A DNA stretch of 64,000 nucleotides from JASLMY01 sp965226475 (GCA_965226475.1 CBDDDJ010000004.1:1922001-1986000); one strand, 5' to 3'; positions 27,384-36,331 are shown, numbered from the stretch's first letter. Translations and numbers: made by a program. Notes: a model not told the origin generated them from the sequence alone.

Positions 27384-27665
27384 TCGGACGGGCGCGCAAT
27401 AACGGCGGTCCGCGCGAGGTCACAAAACCCCCTTCAAAACATGGGCTCGGCGGCGCAAAATCCGAAAGGGACATTCTTCGCTGGCGAGTGGCCCCTTGAT
27501 CTCCCGCACACGCTTCCATATGGCGCCGTATGATATACGCCAATTCTTTGATACACCGTTGATCGACCTCCCAGCCTCATGGAGCCGTTTGATGTTGTCC
27601 CGGGTAGGTTTTTTTGTGGGGAGGGGAGGCTTCCGAGGCGCTTCCCGTGCTTCCGGGCGCGCCAC
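27384..27665. repeat. 282-bp repeat, copy 1
   Basis: Nearly identical (about five mismatches seen) to 38697-38978. On the minus strand both encode an open frame without its own start codon: PLPTKKPTRDNIKRLHEAGR, SINGVSKNWRISYGAIWKRV, then a basic tail ending HVLKGVL. The centre looks like a helix-turn-helix. The flanks of the two copies differ completely, so the unit is either a mobile fragment or the shared remnant of a larger element. Confidence 0.85.
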
Positions 27666-27917
27666 CCTGGTGGGCGCTGCCCCAGACCGCACCTACGAGT
27701 TGAAAAGCCTCCCGGACAGCGCCAACATTCGCGAGTCAACTGCCGTTTTTGGGATGAATGGTACCCTTGGGGCATGGTTGGGCCGGGGGAGCGGGTTGGC
27801 TACGGGGGTTTGTCGATCAGGTTCTTGGACGATCGACCATCCAGCCTCGATCGAAGGCGCCGGGACTCCCGCGGCCGACGAGCTTTGCGGGAGCGACGAT
27901 TCCCGACATATCCGCCA

Positions 27918-29228
27918 TCAGCCGAACAGCGCCTTCGGAAGCCAGAGAACGATGGCGGGAAAGACGGCGAGGATTACGGCGGCGGCGACCATGAGCAGGA
28001 AGAACGGAAACGCCGCCCACGCGATGCGGCCGATCGGGTGGCCGGTGATGCTGCGCAATACGAACAGATTGAAACCGATCGGCGGCGTGATCAAACCCAT
28101 TTCGATAACGAGAACGAGGAATACGCCGAACCAGACGGGGTCGAAGCCGGCCTGCACGATCAGGGGATAGCTGATCGGCATGGTCATCAGGATCAGCGAA
28201 ATGCTCTCCAGAACGCAGCCGAGCACGATGTAGAAGACGCCGAGCACGACGAGCAGCATGGCCGGTGTCAGGTCGAGCCCGGCGATGAACGCGGCGATGG
28301 TCTGGGGCACGTGCAGGAAGCCCATCGTGGTCGAGAGCAACGCCGCCGCGGCGAAGGCGGTCCCCAGCATGGCGGTGACGATGACCGCGCTCATCGCCGA
28401 ATCGACGAAGGTCGACCGGGTGAACTGACCCGTCGACACGGTGATGCACAACGCCCCCACCACCCCGAGCGCGGCGGCCTCGGAGGGCGTCGCGAGACCG
28501 GTGTAGATGCCGCCGAGGACGACCAGGATCAGGAACAGCACCGGGAGCAGATCGCCGAGTGCCCGCAGGCGCTCCGCCACGGTCGGCCGTGTCGCCGGCG
28601 TGGGCGCCAGTTCGGGACGCAACATGCAGCGGCCCGCGATATAGCCGGAATACAAGACGCCGAGGAGGAGCCCGGGAAACATCCCGGCCGCGAACAGCTT
28701 GGCCACCGAGACCTCTGCGATCATGCCATAGATGATCATGGTGATGGACGGGGGAATCATGATGCCGATCGAGCCCGCCGCCGCCACGGAGCCGATCGAC
28801 AGATTGACGTCGTAGTCGCGCTCGGCCAGCGCCCGGGTCGTGATTTTGCCGATCGTGGCCGTGGTCGCGACGCTGGAGCCGGAGACCGCGGCGAACAGGA
28901 CGCAACCGGCGACGTTGGTATGCACGAGGCCCCCGGGGAGGCCGCTGACCCACGGCGTCAGTCCGCGAAACAGCCGCTCGGAGACGTTGGAGCGATTGAT
29001 GATCTCGCCCATCCAAATGAACAACGGCACCGCGGCCAGCTCCCAACTGGTCACGGTCTTGACCATCATCGGCATGACGATCGAGCCGATGCGCGCCACG
29101 GAATAGTCGGCGACGAGAAACAACGAGACCAGCGAAGTCAGCAGCAGGCCGACGAAGATCCAGGCGCCGGTCGCAAGGAACACAAACATCATCGCGATGA
29201 CGATGAAAGCGGCGACAATCGGGTCCAT
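27918..29228 (-). CDS. dctM: TRAP transporter large permease DctM
   Basis: A 436-residue TRAP large permease with many membrane segments and family motifs GEIINRSNVSERLF, ATTATIGKIT, GSIGIMIPPSI, YTGLATPSEAAALG and EMGLITPPIGFNLFV. It works with the small permease DctQ (30689-31195) and the periplasmic receptor DctP (31287-32291) to import organic acids using an ion gradient. The natural start is ATG 29226-29228. IS3 copy A ends five bases upstream, so the original ribosome-binding site is now 1.4 kb away; an in-frame TTG inside the IS (29259-29261) could add 11 residues. Expression is therefore doubtful. Confidence 0.9.
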   Translation of the reverse strand: MDPIVAAFIVIAMMFVFLATGAWIFVGLLLTSLVSLFLVADYSVARIGSIVMPMMVKTVTSWELAAVPLFIWMGEIINRSNVSERLFRGLTPWVSGLPGGLVHTNVAGCVLFAAVSGSSVATTATIGKITTRALAERDYDVNLSIGSVAAAGSIGIMIPPSITMIIYGMIAEVSVAKLFAAGMFPGLLLGVLYSGYIAGRCMLRPELAPTPATRPTVAERLRALGDLLPVLFLILVVLGGIYTGLATPSEAAALGVVGALCITVSTGQFTRSTFVDSAMSAVIVTAMLGTAFAAAALLSTTMGFLHVPQTIAAFIAGLDLTPAMLLVVLGVFYIVLGCVLESISLILMTMPISYPLIVQAGFDPVWFGVFLVLVIEMGLITPPIGFNLFVLRSITGHPIGRIAWAAFPFFLLMVAAAVILAVFPAIVLWLPKALFG

Positions 29229-29268
29229 CAGTGTGTAGCGCACCCGGTTCCTTGGACACAAGTTTGTC

Positions 29269-30174
29269 TCACGCGGCGGGCCTGATTGAGATCGCGGCGT
29301 GCCACGCCTGACGAGCTTGAGCGGGGCTCAGGTAGCCGTTCTTTTCGACGATCCACTGGGCATTGTAGAGTTCGACGAAGTCGCGGACGGCGTCCCGCAG
29401 CTCCGCGATGTTGCGGTAGATGCGACCATGGATGATCTGTTCCTTCAGCGTGCGATTGAACCGCTCGGCGACGCCGTTGGTCTGGGGCTCGGCGACGAAG
29501 GCGTAGGACGGCTGGATGCCCCAGAACTTGATCTGGTTGGTGAAGTGGTCCGACAGATACTGGGAGCCGTGATCCATCCGCAAGGCCAGCCCCCGAGCCG
29601 CGCCGGCCGCGGTCGAGCCATACAGCCCGGCAAGCCCCATGGAGATCGGCTGCAGGGCGGCGAAGCGGTCGCCGCGCTTGCAGACATGCCAGCCGACACA
29701 CTCGGCGTTCCAATGCTCGACGGCGGTGAAGATCCAGCCCCAGCCGTCGTCCACCGTGAACACCCGAACGCCATCGGTGCCCCACATGAGGTTCGGGGCA
29801 TGAGTGATGATCTCACCGTCATGGGGATTGCCGCCACGGCGGCGGCAGCGATGGGGCGAGAGCAGATTGTTCTCGCGCATCAGGCGGAGCACCCGCTTGC
29901 GGGCAACCCGGATGTCGCGACAGACCCGAAGCCGAGCCCAGACCTTGCGGTAGCCCTCGCCCTCCCAGGGCGATGCCTCCAGGTCGGCTTCGATCGCCAC
30001 CAGCAGCGCCTGGTCCGAGATCGCGGGCTTCGGTCCCCGACGCTTTGCCGGCGGCTGCTCGGCGTGCTGGCCGGAGGTCATGGCGTAGAACGAGGAGCGG
30101 GCCATGCCCCAGGCGGCGCAGACCCGCCGCAGGCCGTAGGCCAGACCCGTGCCGGGCGAGGTGGCGGCACTCAT
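29269..30174 (-). CDS. IS3-family transposase OrfB
   Basis: A 301-residue integrase-core subunit. An N-terminal helical region with HTH_21-like GYRKVWARLRV is followed by the DDE core: Asp in MWGTDGVRVF, Asp in ALRMDHGSQYLSDHF and Glu in NGVAERFNRTLKEQ. The start overlaps the orfA stop as ATGA, so translation may be coupled rather than frameshifted. The frame is intact; an identical protein is encoded at 40379-41284. Confidence 0.92.
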   Translation of the reverse strand: MSAATSPGTGLAYGLRRVCAAWGMARSSFYAMTSGQHAEQPPAKRRGPKPAISDQALLVAIEADLEASPWEGEGYRKVWARLRVCRDIRVARKRVLRLMRENNLLSPHRCRRRGGNPHDGEIITHAPNLMWGTDGVRVFTVDDGWGWIFTAVEHWNAECVGWHVCKRGDRFAALQPISMGLAGLYGSTAAGAARGLALRMDHGSQYLSDHFTNQIKFWGIQPSYAFVAEPQTNGVAERFNRTLKEQIIHGRIYRNIAELRDAVRDFVELYNAQWIVEKNGYLSPAQARQAWHAAISIRPAA

Positions 30175-30581
30175 CGCCGCGACCTCCGCCGCCCCAAAGG
30201 GCCGAAGGTCTCCGTCTTGGCCTCCAGCAGTTCCACCTGCATGGTCAACTCTCCGATCCGCTTCATGGCGCTATCCAGTTCCGCCTGCACCGGATCGCCC
30301 TTGCGTCGCTTGAGCGAGGCGTCGATCCCGCCGATCGCTTTCTCACGCCACTGCTCGAGCCGGAAGATCTCTACGCCCAACTGGCGCGACAGAAGTTGCA
30401 CCGGCTCGTCACGCAAAAGCCGCAGAACGACCTCACGCTTGCGCGCCACCGTCCATCGCTGGCCAAGTCCCAGCGGGCCTGCCGGCAAAGCCTGGCCTGG
30501 GGAAAACGTGGACGAGCCAAGCTCGCCCGCATTTACCACAGGCCCATCAACAGCAACTTTCTTCTCAAAATTATCGGCCAT
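30171..30581 (-). CDS. IS3-family transposase OrfA
   Basis: A 136-residue DNA-binding subunit. The helix-turn-helix is RWTVARKREVVLRLLRDEPV to LSRQLGVEIFRLEQW, followed by a coiled-coil/leucine-zipper-like stretch (SAMKRIGELTMQVELLEAK). AAGGAGG eight bases upstream selects ATG 30581; an earlier start at 30602 lies within the IS end. It binds the IS ends together with OrfB. Confidence 0.85.
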   Translation of the reverse strand: MADNFEKKVAVDGPVVNAGELGSSTFSPGQALPAGPLGLGQRWTVARKREVVLRLLRDEPVQLLSRQLGVEIFRLEQWREKAIGGIDASLKRRKGDPVQAELDSAMKRIGELTMQVELLEAKTETFGPLGRRRSRR

Positions 30582-30688
30582 GTTCCGGTCCTCCTTGGAC
30601 ACTTCGATTAAGCCAATTCTGTGTCCAAGGAAATCGGGTCCGACTCACTCCGTTGTATTTCCTCGCGGCCATGGCCGAGGCAGACGAC

Positions 30689-31195
30689 CTATAGACGCGG
30701 CTGGTCATCGTCGACGATAGGACCGCCGGCAAGGATGCGAAGCAGGTAGGCGACGAGCTGGAGCAGGAACAGAGCGATGCCCAAGAGAACGATCCCTTCC
30801 GGAATCCAGAAGGGGACCTCCGCGATCGTCCAACTGACGGTGCCGCGTTCGTAGTGCCGCAAGACGCTGCGTCCAACGAAATAGGTCACGAACAACATGG
30901 CCGCGAAGCTGGCGAGAATGATGGCGATTTCGATATGGCGGCGGACCCGAGCCGGCAATCGACCGAGCACCAGATCGACGCGGATCAGCCCGCCGGTGTT
31001 CAAGGCATGGCCGAGCGAGAGGTAGACCACGGCGGCCAGGCCATAGCCGACGAATTCCTCCGCGACATGGGTGGACGTGGCGAAGAACGAGCGCAGGATG
31101 ATTTCCACCATGATGTGTACGACCATCGCGATCATCACGAGAATCGCCCCATAGGCGGAGTATCTCGAAATCGCCGCTACGACGTTCTGAAACAT
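30689..31195 (-). CDS. dctQ: TRAP transporter small permease DctQ
   Basis: A 168-residue protein with four hydrophobic segments (residues about 14-36, 50-68, 88-108 and 132-154), the DctQ pattern. HVAEEFVGYGLAAVVYLSLG and the charged RVDLVLGRLPARVRR loop are family features. It follows dctP after 91 bp and, before the IS3 insertion, would have preceded dctM by about 46 bp. IS3 copy A begins 41 bp beyond its stop, breaking the operon. Confidence 0.88.
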   Translation of the reverse strand: MFQNVVAAISRYSAYGAILVMIAMVVHIMVEIILRSFFATSTHVAEEFVGYGLAAVVYLSLGHALNTGGLIRVDLVLGRLPARVRRHIEIAIILASFAAMLFVTYFVGRSVLRHYERGTVSWTIAEVPFWIPEGIVLLGIALFLLQLVAYLLRILAGGPIVDDDQPRL

Positions 31196-31286
31196 CTCGC
31201 GGATAGTATAATGCGGCAGGAAGAAACCAACAGCGCCGTTACGTCGCCGGCGATCGATAGCGGCGACGTAGCGGCGTCCGTCGAGC

Positions 31287-32291
31287 CTACTTCTTCTTGC
31301 CTATGCGCCGATAAAAATCATCCAGCATGGCCGGTCCATCCGGTCCGAGCTTCTCAAGCAATTCGTCCAGCACGGGCTTTCCCGCCTCTTGCAGAAAATC
31401 GAGAAACGCCTTTGGCGGATCTTCGATGACGGTGACACCGGCTGACCGCATATCCGCGTTGTTTTTCTCGATCAGAATCGTCTCCATCCGCTTCCAGGAC
31501 ATCGCGGTAGTTTCGTCTCCAGCCTCCTTTACGGCCTTCTGAAGCTCGGGAGAGAGAGCATTCCAAGTGTCCAAATTGATGTTCGTCGTGCCCCAGGGAA
31601 TAGCGAAGTTGACATAGATGAAGTGGTTCAAGTAATCCTGAAAGCCCGATGCAAAGCCGGCATCGGCGCCCGTCAGCACGCCATCGATGGTGCTCGTGCT
31701 CAGTGCCGGCACAACGTCGCTCCAGGCGAGCTGGATCGCCGCCGCACCTGCCCGTATGAAAGTTTTGAGACCATTCACGTCATAAACCCGAAGCTTCCAG
31801 TTCTTCAAATCCGCAGCCGATAGAATCGGTCTTTTGGCCCAAAGCCCACTCGGCGGATTTGGCGACGAATACAGTTCGAACTGATTGAACGAACGGTAGA
31901 CTTCGTTGTAGACGCGTTGCACGGATGCGTGAAAGTGCTTGGCATCTTCAGGTTTTTGCACCAGGAACGGCATCGTATTGATCGAGAAAATAGGGTGCAC
32001 GCCGCTGTGAAATGAGGTGCAGATACTGGCGATCACCAAACCGCCGTCCGCCACCAGGTCGAGGTGATCGAGACACTTGTATCCCAATGCCCCGGCATGA
32101 TGGATAGTGACTTCTATTTGCCCCTTGGTTTTTTCTTTGACGAGTTTGGCAAAGTATTCGGCCGCGACACCCGCTTGGTCCGTGGGGCCGAAGACATGCG
32201 CCAGGTCCCACTTGATCTGCGCCGTCGCCGGTGCGCTCGCCATGGTAGCCGCAACGGCGGCGGCGATGAAAAGTCGACGCGAAAGCTTCAT
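31287..32291 (-). CDS. dctP: TRAP transporter substrate-binding protein DctP
   Basis: A 334-residue periplasmic receptor. The signal peptide MKLSRRLFIAAAVAATMASAPATAQ has a twin-arginine-like KLSRRLF start and an AQ cleavage site. The mature part carries KEKTKGQIEVTIHHAGALG, the conserved Arg of NWKLRVYDVNG that binds a carboxylate, and PWGTTNINLDTWNALSPEL. GAGGAGGAAACA directly precedes ATG 32291. It heads the dctP-dctQ-dctM operon. The substrate is probably an organic acid with a carboxylate; it cannot be narrowed further. About 280 bp upstream, up to the IS1202-like element, should hold its promoter. Confidence 0.9.
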   Translation of the reverse strand: MKLSRRLFIAAAVAATMASAPATAQIKWDLAHVFGPTDQAGVAAEYFAKLVKEKTKGQIEVTIHHAGALGYKCLDHLDLVADGGLVIASICTSFHSGVHPIFSINTMPFLVQKPEDAKHFHASVQRVYNEVYRSFNQFELYSSPNPPSGLWAKRPILSAADLKNWKLRVYDVNGLKTFIRAGAAAIQLAWSDVVPALSTSTIDGVLTGADAGFASGFQDYLNHFIYVNFAIPWGTTNINLDTWNALSPELQKAVKEAGDETTAMSWKRMETILIEKNNADMRSAGVTVIEDPPKAFLDFLQEAGKPVLDELLEKLGPDGPAMLDDFYRRIGKKK

Positions 32292-32665
32292 TGTTTCCTC
32301 CTCCTCGATTGGTGTCACGACGGGGTCGAGCAGCCAGGCGGTCCGACAGCCACCGGCGCCCTAGGGCCCGATTCAACGGATGTAAGCTGGACACCAGGGG
32401 CGAGATCACCACGCCCCACGGCGTGCCGCGTCGGTTGTCCTCGCCGCCGCTCCGGTGTCATCGCGTCCCCTCATGCTTGCTCGCACGGTAACGCCATTAT
32501 CGACCGACACTTCGCGGGGGAACCCCGCGTTCGAGCTTTAGTATAGCGATTTCGGCTGCTCGGAACAAATTCGAACGCGGCGAACTGTCGCTAACACACG
32601 ATATGACCGCCGTAGGTACCATGTGATCTGTCCGGTTTAGAACGTCGCCTTCGAGGAGGGCGGCG

Positions 32666-33847
32666 ATGAAGCGGGCCGAGGTGTTGCAAGGACTACGGCA
32701 GATGAAGTTCGAGGAGATTCTGGAGCGCGCGAAGCGGCGGCGACTGAGCCAGGCGGAGGCGGCGTCGATCCTGGGGATGAGCGAGCGAACGTTCCGGCGC
32801 TGGCGGGGTCGCTTTGAGGCGGAAGGCGCGGAGGGTCTGTATGACCGCCGGCTGGGCAAGGTCTCGGGGCACCGGGTGCCGGTGGACACGGTGATGGAGG
32901 TTCTGGAGTTGTTCGACACGCGCTACTGGGACTTCACGGCCAAGCACTTCCACGAGAAGCTGCTCGATGAGCACGGCTTCACGCGGAGCTACAACTGGGT
33001 CCGCCTGACGCTCCAGGCCCACGGGCGCAAACGTCCGGCACCGCGGCGAGGCGCGCACCGGCGCAAGCGGCCGCGCCGCGCCCTGCCCGCCATGATGCTG
33101 CACCAGGACGGCTCGACCCACCAATGGGTTCCCGGGCAGTGGTGGGACCTGATCGTCACCATGGATGACGCAACCAGCGAGATCTACTCGGCCTTCTTCG
33201 TCGACGAAGAGGGGACCATGAGCAGCTTCCGGGCCCTGGGCGAGGTGATCGAGGTCCGGGGGCTGTTCTGCTCGCTCTACGCCGACCGGGCCTCGCACTA
33301 CTGGCACACGCCCGAGGCCGGCGGCAAGGTGGACAAGAACAACCCGACCCAGGTGGGCCGAGCCCTGGGCCAGCTGGGCATCGAACTGATCCCGGCCTAC
33401 TCCCCCGAGGCCCGGGGGCGCTCGGAGCGCATGTTCGCGACATTGCAGAATCGCCTGCCGCAGGAACTGCGCTTGGCCGCCATCACCACGATGGCCGAGG
33501 CCAACGCGTTCCTGCGCGAGATTTATCTGCCCCGCCACAACGCCCGTTTCGCGGTGCCGGCCGAAGCCGAGGGCTCGGCCTTTGTCCCCTTCACCGGATC
33601 GCTCGACGACATCCTGTGCATCCAGGAGGACCGGATCGTCGGCAACGACAACACGGTGCGCTACAAGCGGCTGGTGCTGCAGATCCCGGAGGATCGCCAC
33701 CGCCGCCATTACGTCAAGGCATCGGTGCGGGTCCACGAATACTCCGGCGGCACCCTGGCGGTCTTCCACGGCCCGCGCCGGCTGGCCCGATATCAGGCCG
33801 ACGGCACCGTCCTCGACGAAACCAAGAACAGCAGAGCGGCCGCGTGA
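32666..33847 (+). CDS. ISNCY/IS1202-like transposase
   Basis: A 393-residue DDE transposase. The N-terminal helix-turn-helix is LSQAEAASILGMSERTFRRW; the catalytic region starts MMLHQDGSTHQWVPGQWWDL, continues LYADRASHYWHTPEAGGK and has the Glu region in SPEARGRSERMFATLQ. These blocks are hallmarks of transposases annotated ISNCY and later grouped with IS1202. GAGGAGGGCGGCG precedes the ATG. The frame is intact. The copy at 41833-43014 differs at Glu5/Lys and Ala/Ser in SQ(A/S)EAAS. Confidence 0.9.
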   Translation: MKRAEVLQGLRQMKFEEILERAKRRRLSQAEAASILGMSERTFRRWRGRFEAEGAEGLYDRRLGKVSGHRVPVDTVMEVLELFDTRYWDFTAKHFHEKLLDEHGFTRSYNWVRLTLQAHGRKRPAPRRGAHRRKRPRRALPAMMLHQDGSTHQWVPGQWWDLIVTMDDATSEIYSAFFVDEEGTMSSFRALGEVIEVRGLFCSLYADRASHYWHTPEAGGKVDKNNPTQVGRALGQLGIELIPAYSPEARGRSERMFATLQNRLPQELRLAAITTMAEANAFLREIYLPRHNARFAVPAEAEGSAFVPFTGSLDDILCIQEDRIVGNDNTVRYKRLVLQIPEDRHRRHYVKASVRVHEYSGGTLAVFHGPRRLARYQADGTVLDETKNSRAAA

Positions 33848-33866
33848 ACCGCTTCGACGCGCGCCC

Positions 33867-33922
33867 GGCCTGTGGATCAGTGGACAACCCGCCACGGCGG
33901 GTTCCCCACTTATCCACAGGCC
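33867..33922. promoter_or_regulatory. Hairpin with DnaA-box-like arms in IS1202-like copy A
   Basis: Arms GGCCTGTGGATCAGTGG (33867-33883) and CCACTTATCCACAGGCC (33906-33922) pair with one mismatch and enclose an inner AACCCGCC/GGCGGGTT stem. The right arm contains a perfect consensus DnaA box TTATCCACA (33910-33918); the left has TGTGGATCA, one base off. It lies 19 bp after the transposase stop and could also terminate its transcript. Confidence 0.75.
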
Positions 33923-34127
33923 CAACAACCACAACATGGTACATAAAGCGGTCAATTCGAAATGTTCTCGACAATTCGAACGCGGCGAACGCGGCGACAG
34001 GTCCGAGCCCGCCAACCTCCACCGACCGCGCCACCTACAACCATCATCGAACGGCTGGTCACGTGCCGAAAACGCGCTAGAGTGGCCGCTGGAAAACACG
34101 GATCATCGCAACCGGAGGAAGTGCCTC

Positions 34128-35114
34128 ATGAGCAGCTCGAACCTGCACGAGGAATCGATCGTGATCGACGGCTTGGTCATTTCGAATTGGAGCCGCGCCG
34201 TATTCGAAGACATGCACCGGGGTGGCTTGACGGCGGCGAACTGCACGTGCTGCATCTGGGAAGGCTTCCGTGACACCATGAACAACCTCGCCCAATGGAA
34301 GCGGTGGTTCGACGAGCACGGCGATATCCTGTTGCAGGTGCATACCAGCGACGACATCCGCCGGGCCAAGCGGGAAGGCAAGGTCGGCATCATCCTCGGC
34401 TGGCAGAACACCTCGGGTATCGAGGATCAGCTCGGTTACCTTCGCACCTTCAAGGACCTCGGCGTCGGTGTCATGCAGCTCACCTACAATACGCAGAACC
34501 TCGTCGGCTCGGGGTGTTTTGAGAGCCGCGATGGCGGACTTTCGGATTTCGGTCGCGAAGTGATCGACGAGATGAACAGGCTCGGCATCCTGGTGGATCT
34601 GTCGCACGTCGGGCCGAAGACCAGCGAGGATGCGATCCGCCATTCCAAGAAGCCCGTCGCCTATACCCATTGTTGCCCGGCGGCGCTCAGGGACCATCCG
34701 CGCAACAAGACCGACGAGCAGCTACGTTTCATCGCGGACCATGGCGGCTTCGTGGGCTTCGCGACGTTTCCCCCGTTCCTGCCCAAGGATGCGGAGACCA
34801 CGCTCGACGACTGCGTGGATGCGATGGACTACGTCGTCGGCCTGATCGGCGAGGATAATGTCGGCATCGGCACGGATTTCACCCAGAACCAATCCGCCGA
34901 CTGGTTCGACTGGCTGCGCAAGGACAAGGGCTACGCGCGCTGGCTCATGGAAGGCAGGGGAACGACCGCGCCGATGCCGGAGCATTTTCGCAATTTGGGC
35001 GAGTATCCGAACCTGACAGCGGCATTCGAACGCCGCGGCTGGCCCGAAGGGCGCATCCGCAAAATACTGGGCGAGAACTGGGTGCGGGTACTCGAGGACG
35101 TCTGGGGCGCCTGA
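34128..35114 (+). CDS. M19 (membrane dipeptidase) family protein with atypical metal site
   Basis: A 328-residue TIM-barrel protein of the M19 dipeptidase family. It has LVDLSHVGPKTSEDAI and AYTHCCPAALRDHPRNKTDEQ, which supply the two His of the second metal, and IGTDFTQ. The usual N-terminal HxD (DGHND) is replaced by IDGLVISNW, and the bridging Glu region reads ILGWQNTSG instead of LLGIEGG. It may therefore be mononuclear or non-hydrolytic; a recognised-looking subgroup shares this DGLVISNW start. CCGGAGGAAG lies upstream of ATG 34128. It is next to a truncated D-threonine aldolase-like gene on the opposite strand, suggesting amino-acid or dipeptide metabolism. Confidence 0.82.
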   Translation: MSSSNLHEESIVIDGLVISNWSRAVFEDMHRGGLTAANCTCCIWEGFRDTMNNLAQWKRWFDEHGDILLQVHTSDDIRRAKREGKVGIILGWQNTSGIEDQLGYLRTFKDLGVGVMQLTYNTQNLVGSGCFESRDGGLSDFGREVIDEMNRLGILVDLSHVGPKTSEDAIRHSKKPVAYTHCCPAALRDHPRNKTDEQLRFIADHGGFVGFATFPPFLPKDAETTLDDCVDAMDYVVGLIGEDNVGIGTDFTQNQSADWFDWLRKDKGYARWLMEGRGTTAPMPEHFRNLGEYPNLTAAFERRGWPEGRIRKILGENWVRVLEDVWGA

Positions 35115-35158
35115 TCGGCGGTGCGATCACGTTGCCCCGCCTAATCAATCGAGGTGGC

Positions 35159-35830
35159 TCAATGGAAGCAGCCGCGCGCGGCGATCGGCCAGACCGCCTC
35201 GACGCGGCCGTCGCGAACGCAGGCGTAGTGATCCCAACGGTCGGTCATGGAGTCCTGATGGCCGCTGGAGAGCAGGAATTGCGCGCCGAGTTCGATTCCA
35301 GCCTCGCCTTCCACACGGAGCGTGACGTGCTCCTCGTGCAGCGCCTCGACGGCTAGCCCCTCCCGCCCCTCGACCCGGGGCCAGGCACGCAAGCCGAGCG
35401 CCCGGGTGCCGACGTCGCCGATGGCGATGCCCGGACGCGGCGTGCTGATCACCGTCGCCAGCACCTTGGCGGCGATCCGGAATTCGCTCATGTAGTCGAA
35501 GGAATGCGACATCAGCATATAGGTCCCGCCCTCGACCTCGGTGATGCCCGGCAGCCTCGCGGCGATGTCATAGGAAAAGGTCTCTCCGGCGGACACGACC
35601 CCGACGGGAATGCCCGCCGCCTCGATCGCGTCCTTGACGTCGAGGCACATCCGCATGAAGGGCACGCCGTCGCGAATCCGGGTCTCGCGGTCCGGCTTGC
35701 CCGGAAGCGTCTGGTGGCTCATGACGCCCTCGAAGGCGATGCCGGGAAGCGAGTGGGCCAGCCGGGCCAGCGCCACGCCCTTCTCGATCCGCAAGACCCA
35801 TCTCGCCGTCGCCATCACCGCCAGCTGCAT
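35159..35830 (-). pseudogene. D-threonine aldolase-like PLP enzyme (DSD1 type), 5' truncated
   Basis: The C-terminal two-thirds of a DSD1/D-threonine aldolase-like fold-III protein remain: FEGVMSHQTLPGKPDRETR, VVSAGETFSYDIAA, EVEGGTYMLM, the metal-site-like LLSSGHQDS and C-terminal region. The N-terminal part with the PLP lysine is missing. Homology fails near 35830, where a plus-strand IstB fragment begins. No start codon belongs to the family N-terminus. These enzymes cleave D-3-hydroxy amino acids to glycine plus an aldehyde, or deaminate D-serine; this copy should be inactive. Confidence 0.75.
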
Positions 35831-35835
35831 CAGGA

Positions 35836-36141
35836 GCGGTGCTCGGGCTCGCTTCTTCAACGTCGTCGACCTGGTCAACCGGCTCGAGGCCGAGGCACGG
35901 GCCGGCCGGGCCGGCCGGATCGTCGACCAGCTGAGCCGCGTCGATTTGGTGGTGCTCGACGAACTCGGATACCTGCCCTTCGCCGAGGCCGGCGGCCAGT
36001 TGCTCTTCCATCTGGTCAGTCAGCTGTACGAGCGCACCTCGGTGATGGTGACCACCAACCTCGGCTTCGGCGAATGGCCGAGCGTCTTCGGCGACGCCAA
36101 GATGACGACCGCGCTGCTCGATCGCTTGACCCATCACTGTG
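35836..36141 (+). pseudogene. IstB fragment of a different IS21-family element
   Basis: The plus strand encodes ARARFFNVVDLVNRLEAEAR, then Walker B VDLVVLDELGYLPF, YERTSVMVTTNLGFGEWPSV and TALLDRLTHHC. This is the C-terminal half of an IstB ATPase clearly different in sequence from the IstB of the two IS21 copies here. Walker A is absent. It is cut on the left by the D-threonine aldolase-like remnant and on the right by IS21 copy B, so it is a relic of an older element. Confidence 0.85.
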
Positions 36142-36331
36142 TGTCAACGGCGGCCGGAATATGGGCCAGGGCGGCGGCGTAACAATGTACCAGTGGCTCG
36201 GTGGCAGCTTGTCCACGTAGTCCATAGGAGGGACCCGCGCGCGGGGCGACGTGCCTTTCAATGGGCAATCGGCGGCCCGCGCGTGGGAGGTTCCTGTGGA
36301 CCCACGTGGGCAAGCGGGGGAGGAAGCGAGA

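Larger units (their letters stand above)
29234..30647 (-). mobile_element. IS3-family element, copy A
   Basis: A 1,414-bp element with imperfect terminal repeats, left TGTAGCGCACCCGGTTCCTTGG and right (reverse) TGAGTCGGACCCGATTTCC. It contains orfA and orfB on the minus strand. Ends were set by comparison with copy B (40344-41757). No clear target duplication flanks it (GTG left, CTC right). It is inserted between dctQ and dctM. It differs from copy B at a few bases, for example Arg versus Gln in SLKRRKGD/SLKQRKGD. Confidence 0.88.
32569..33990 (+). mobile_element. ISNCY/IS1202-like element, copy A, with 17-bp target duplication
   Basis: The element is 32586-33973 (1,388 bp) with related ends: left TGTCGCTAACACACGATATG and right (reverse) TGTCGAGAACATTTCGAATT, both followed by GACCGC. 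It is flanked by a perfect 17-bp direct repeat ATTCGAACGCGGCGAAC (32569-32585 and 33974-33990). It carries one transposase and a long hairpin after it. It sits between dctP and the dipeptidase gene. Long target duplications of this kind are known in parts of the IS1202 group. Confidence 0.88.
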
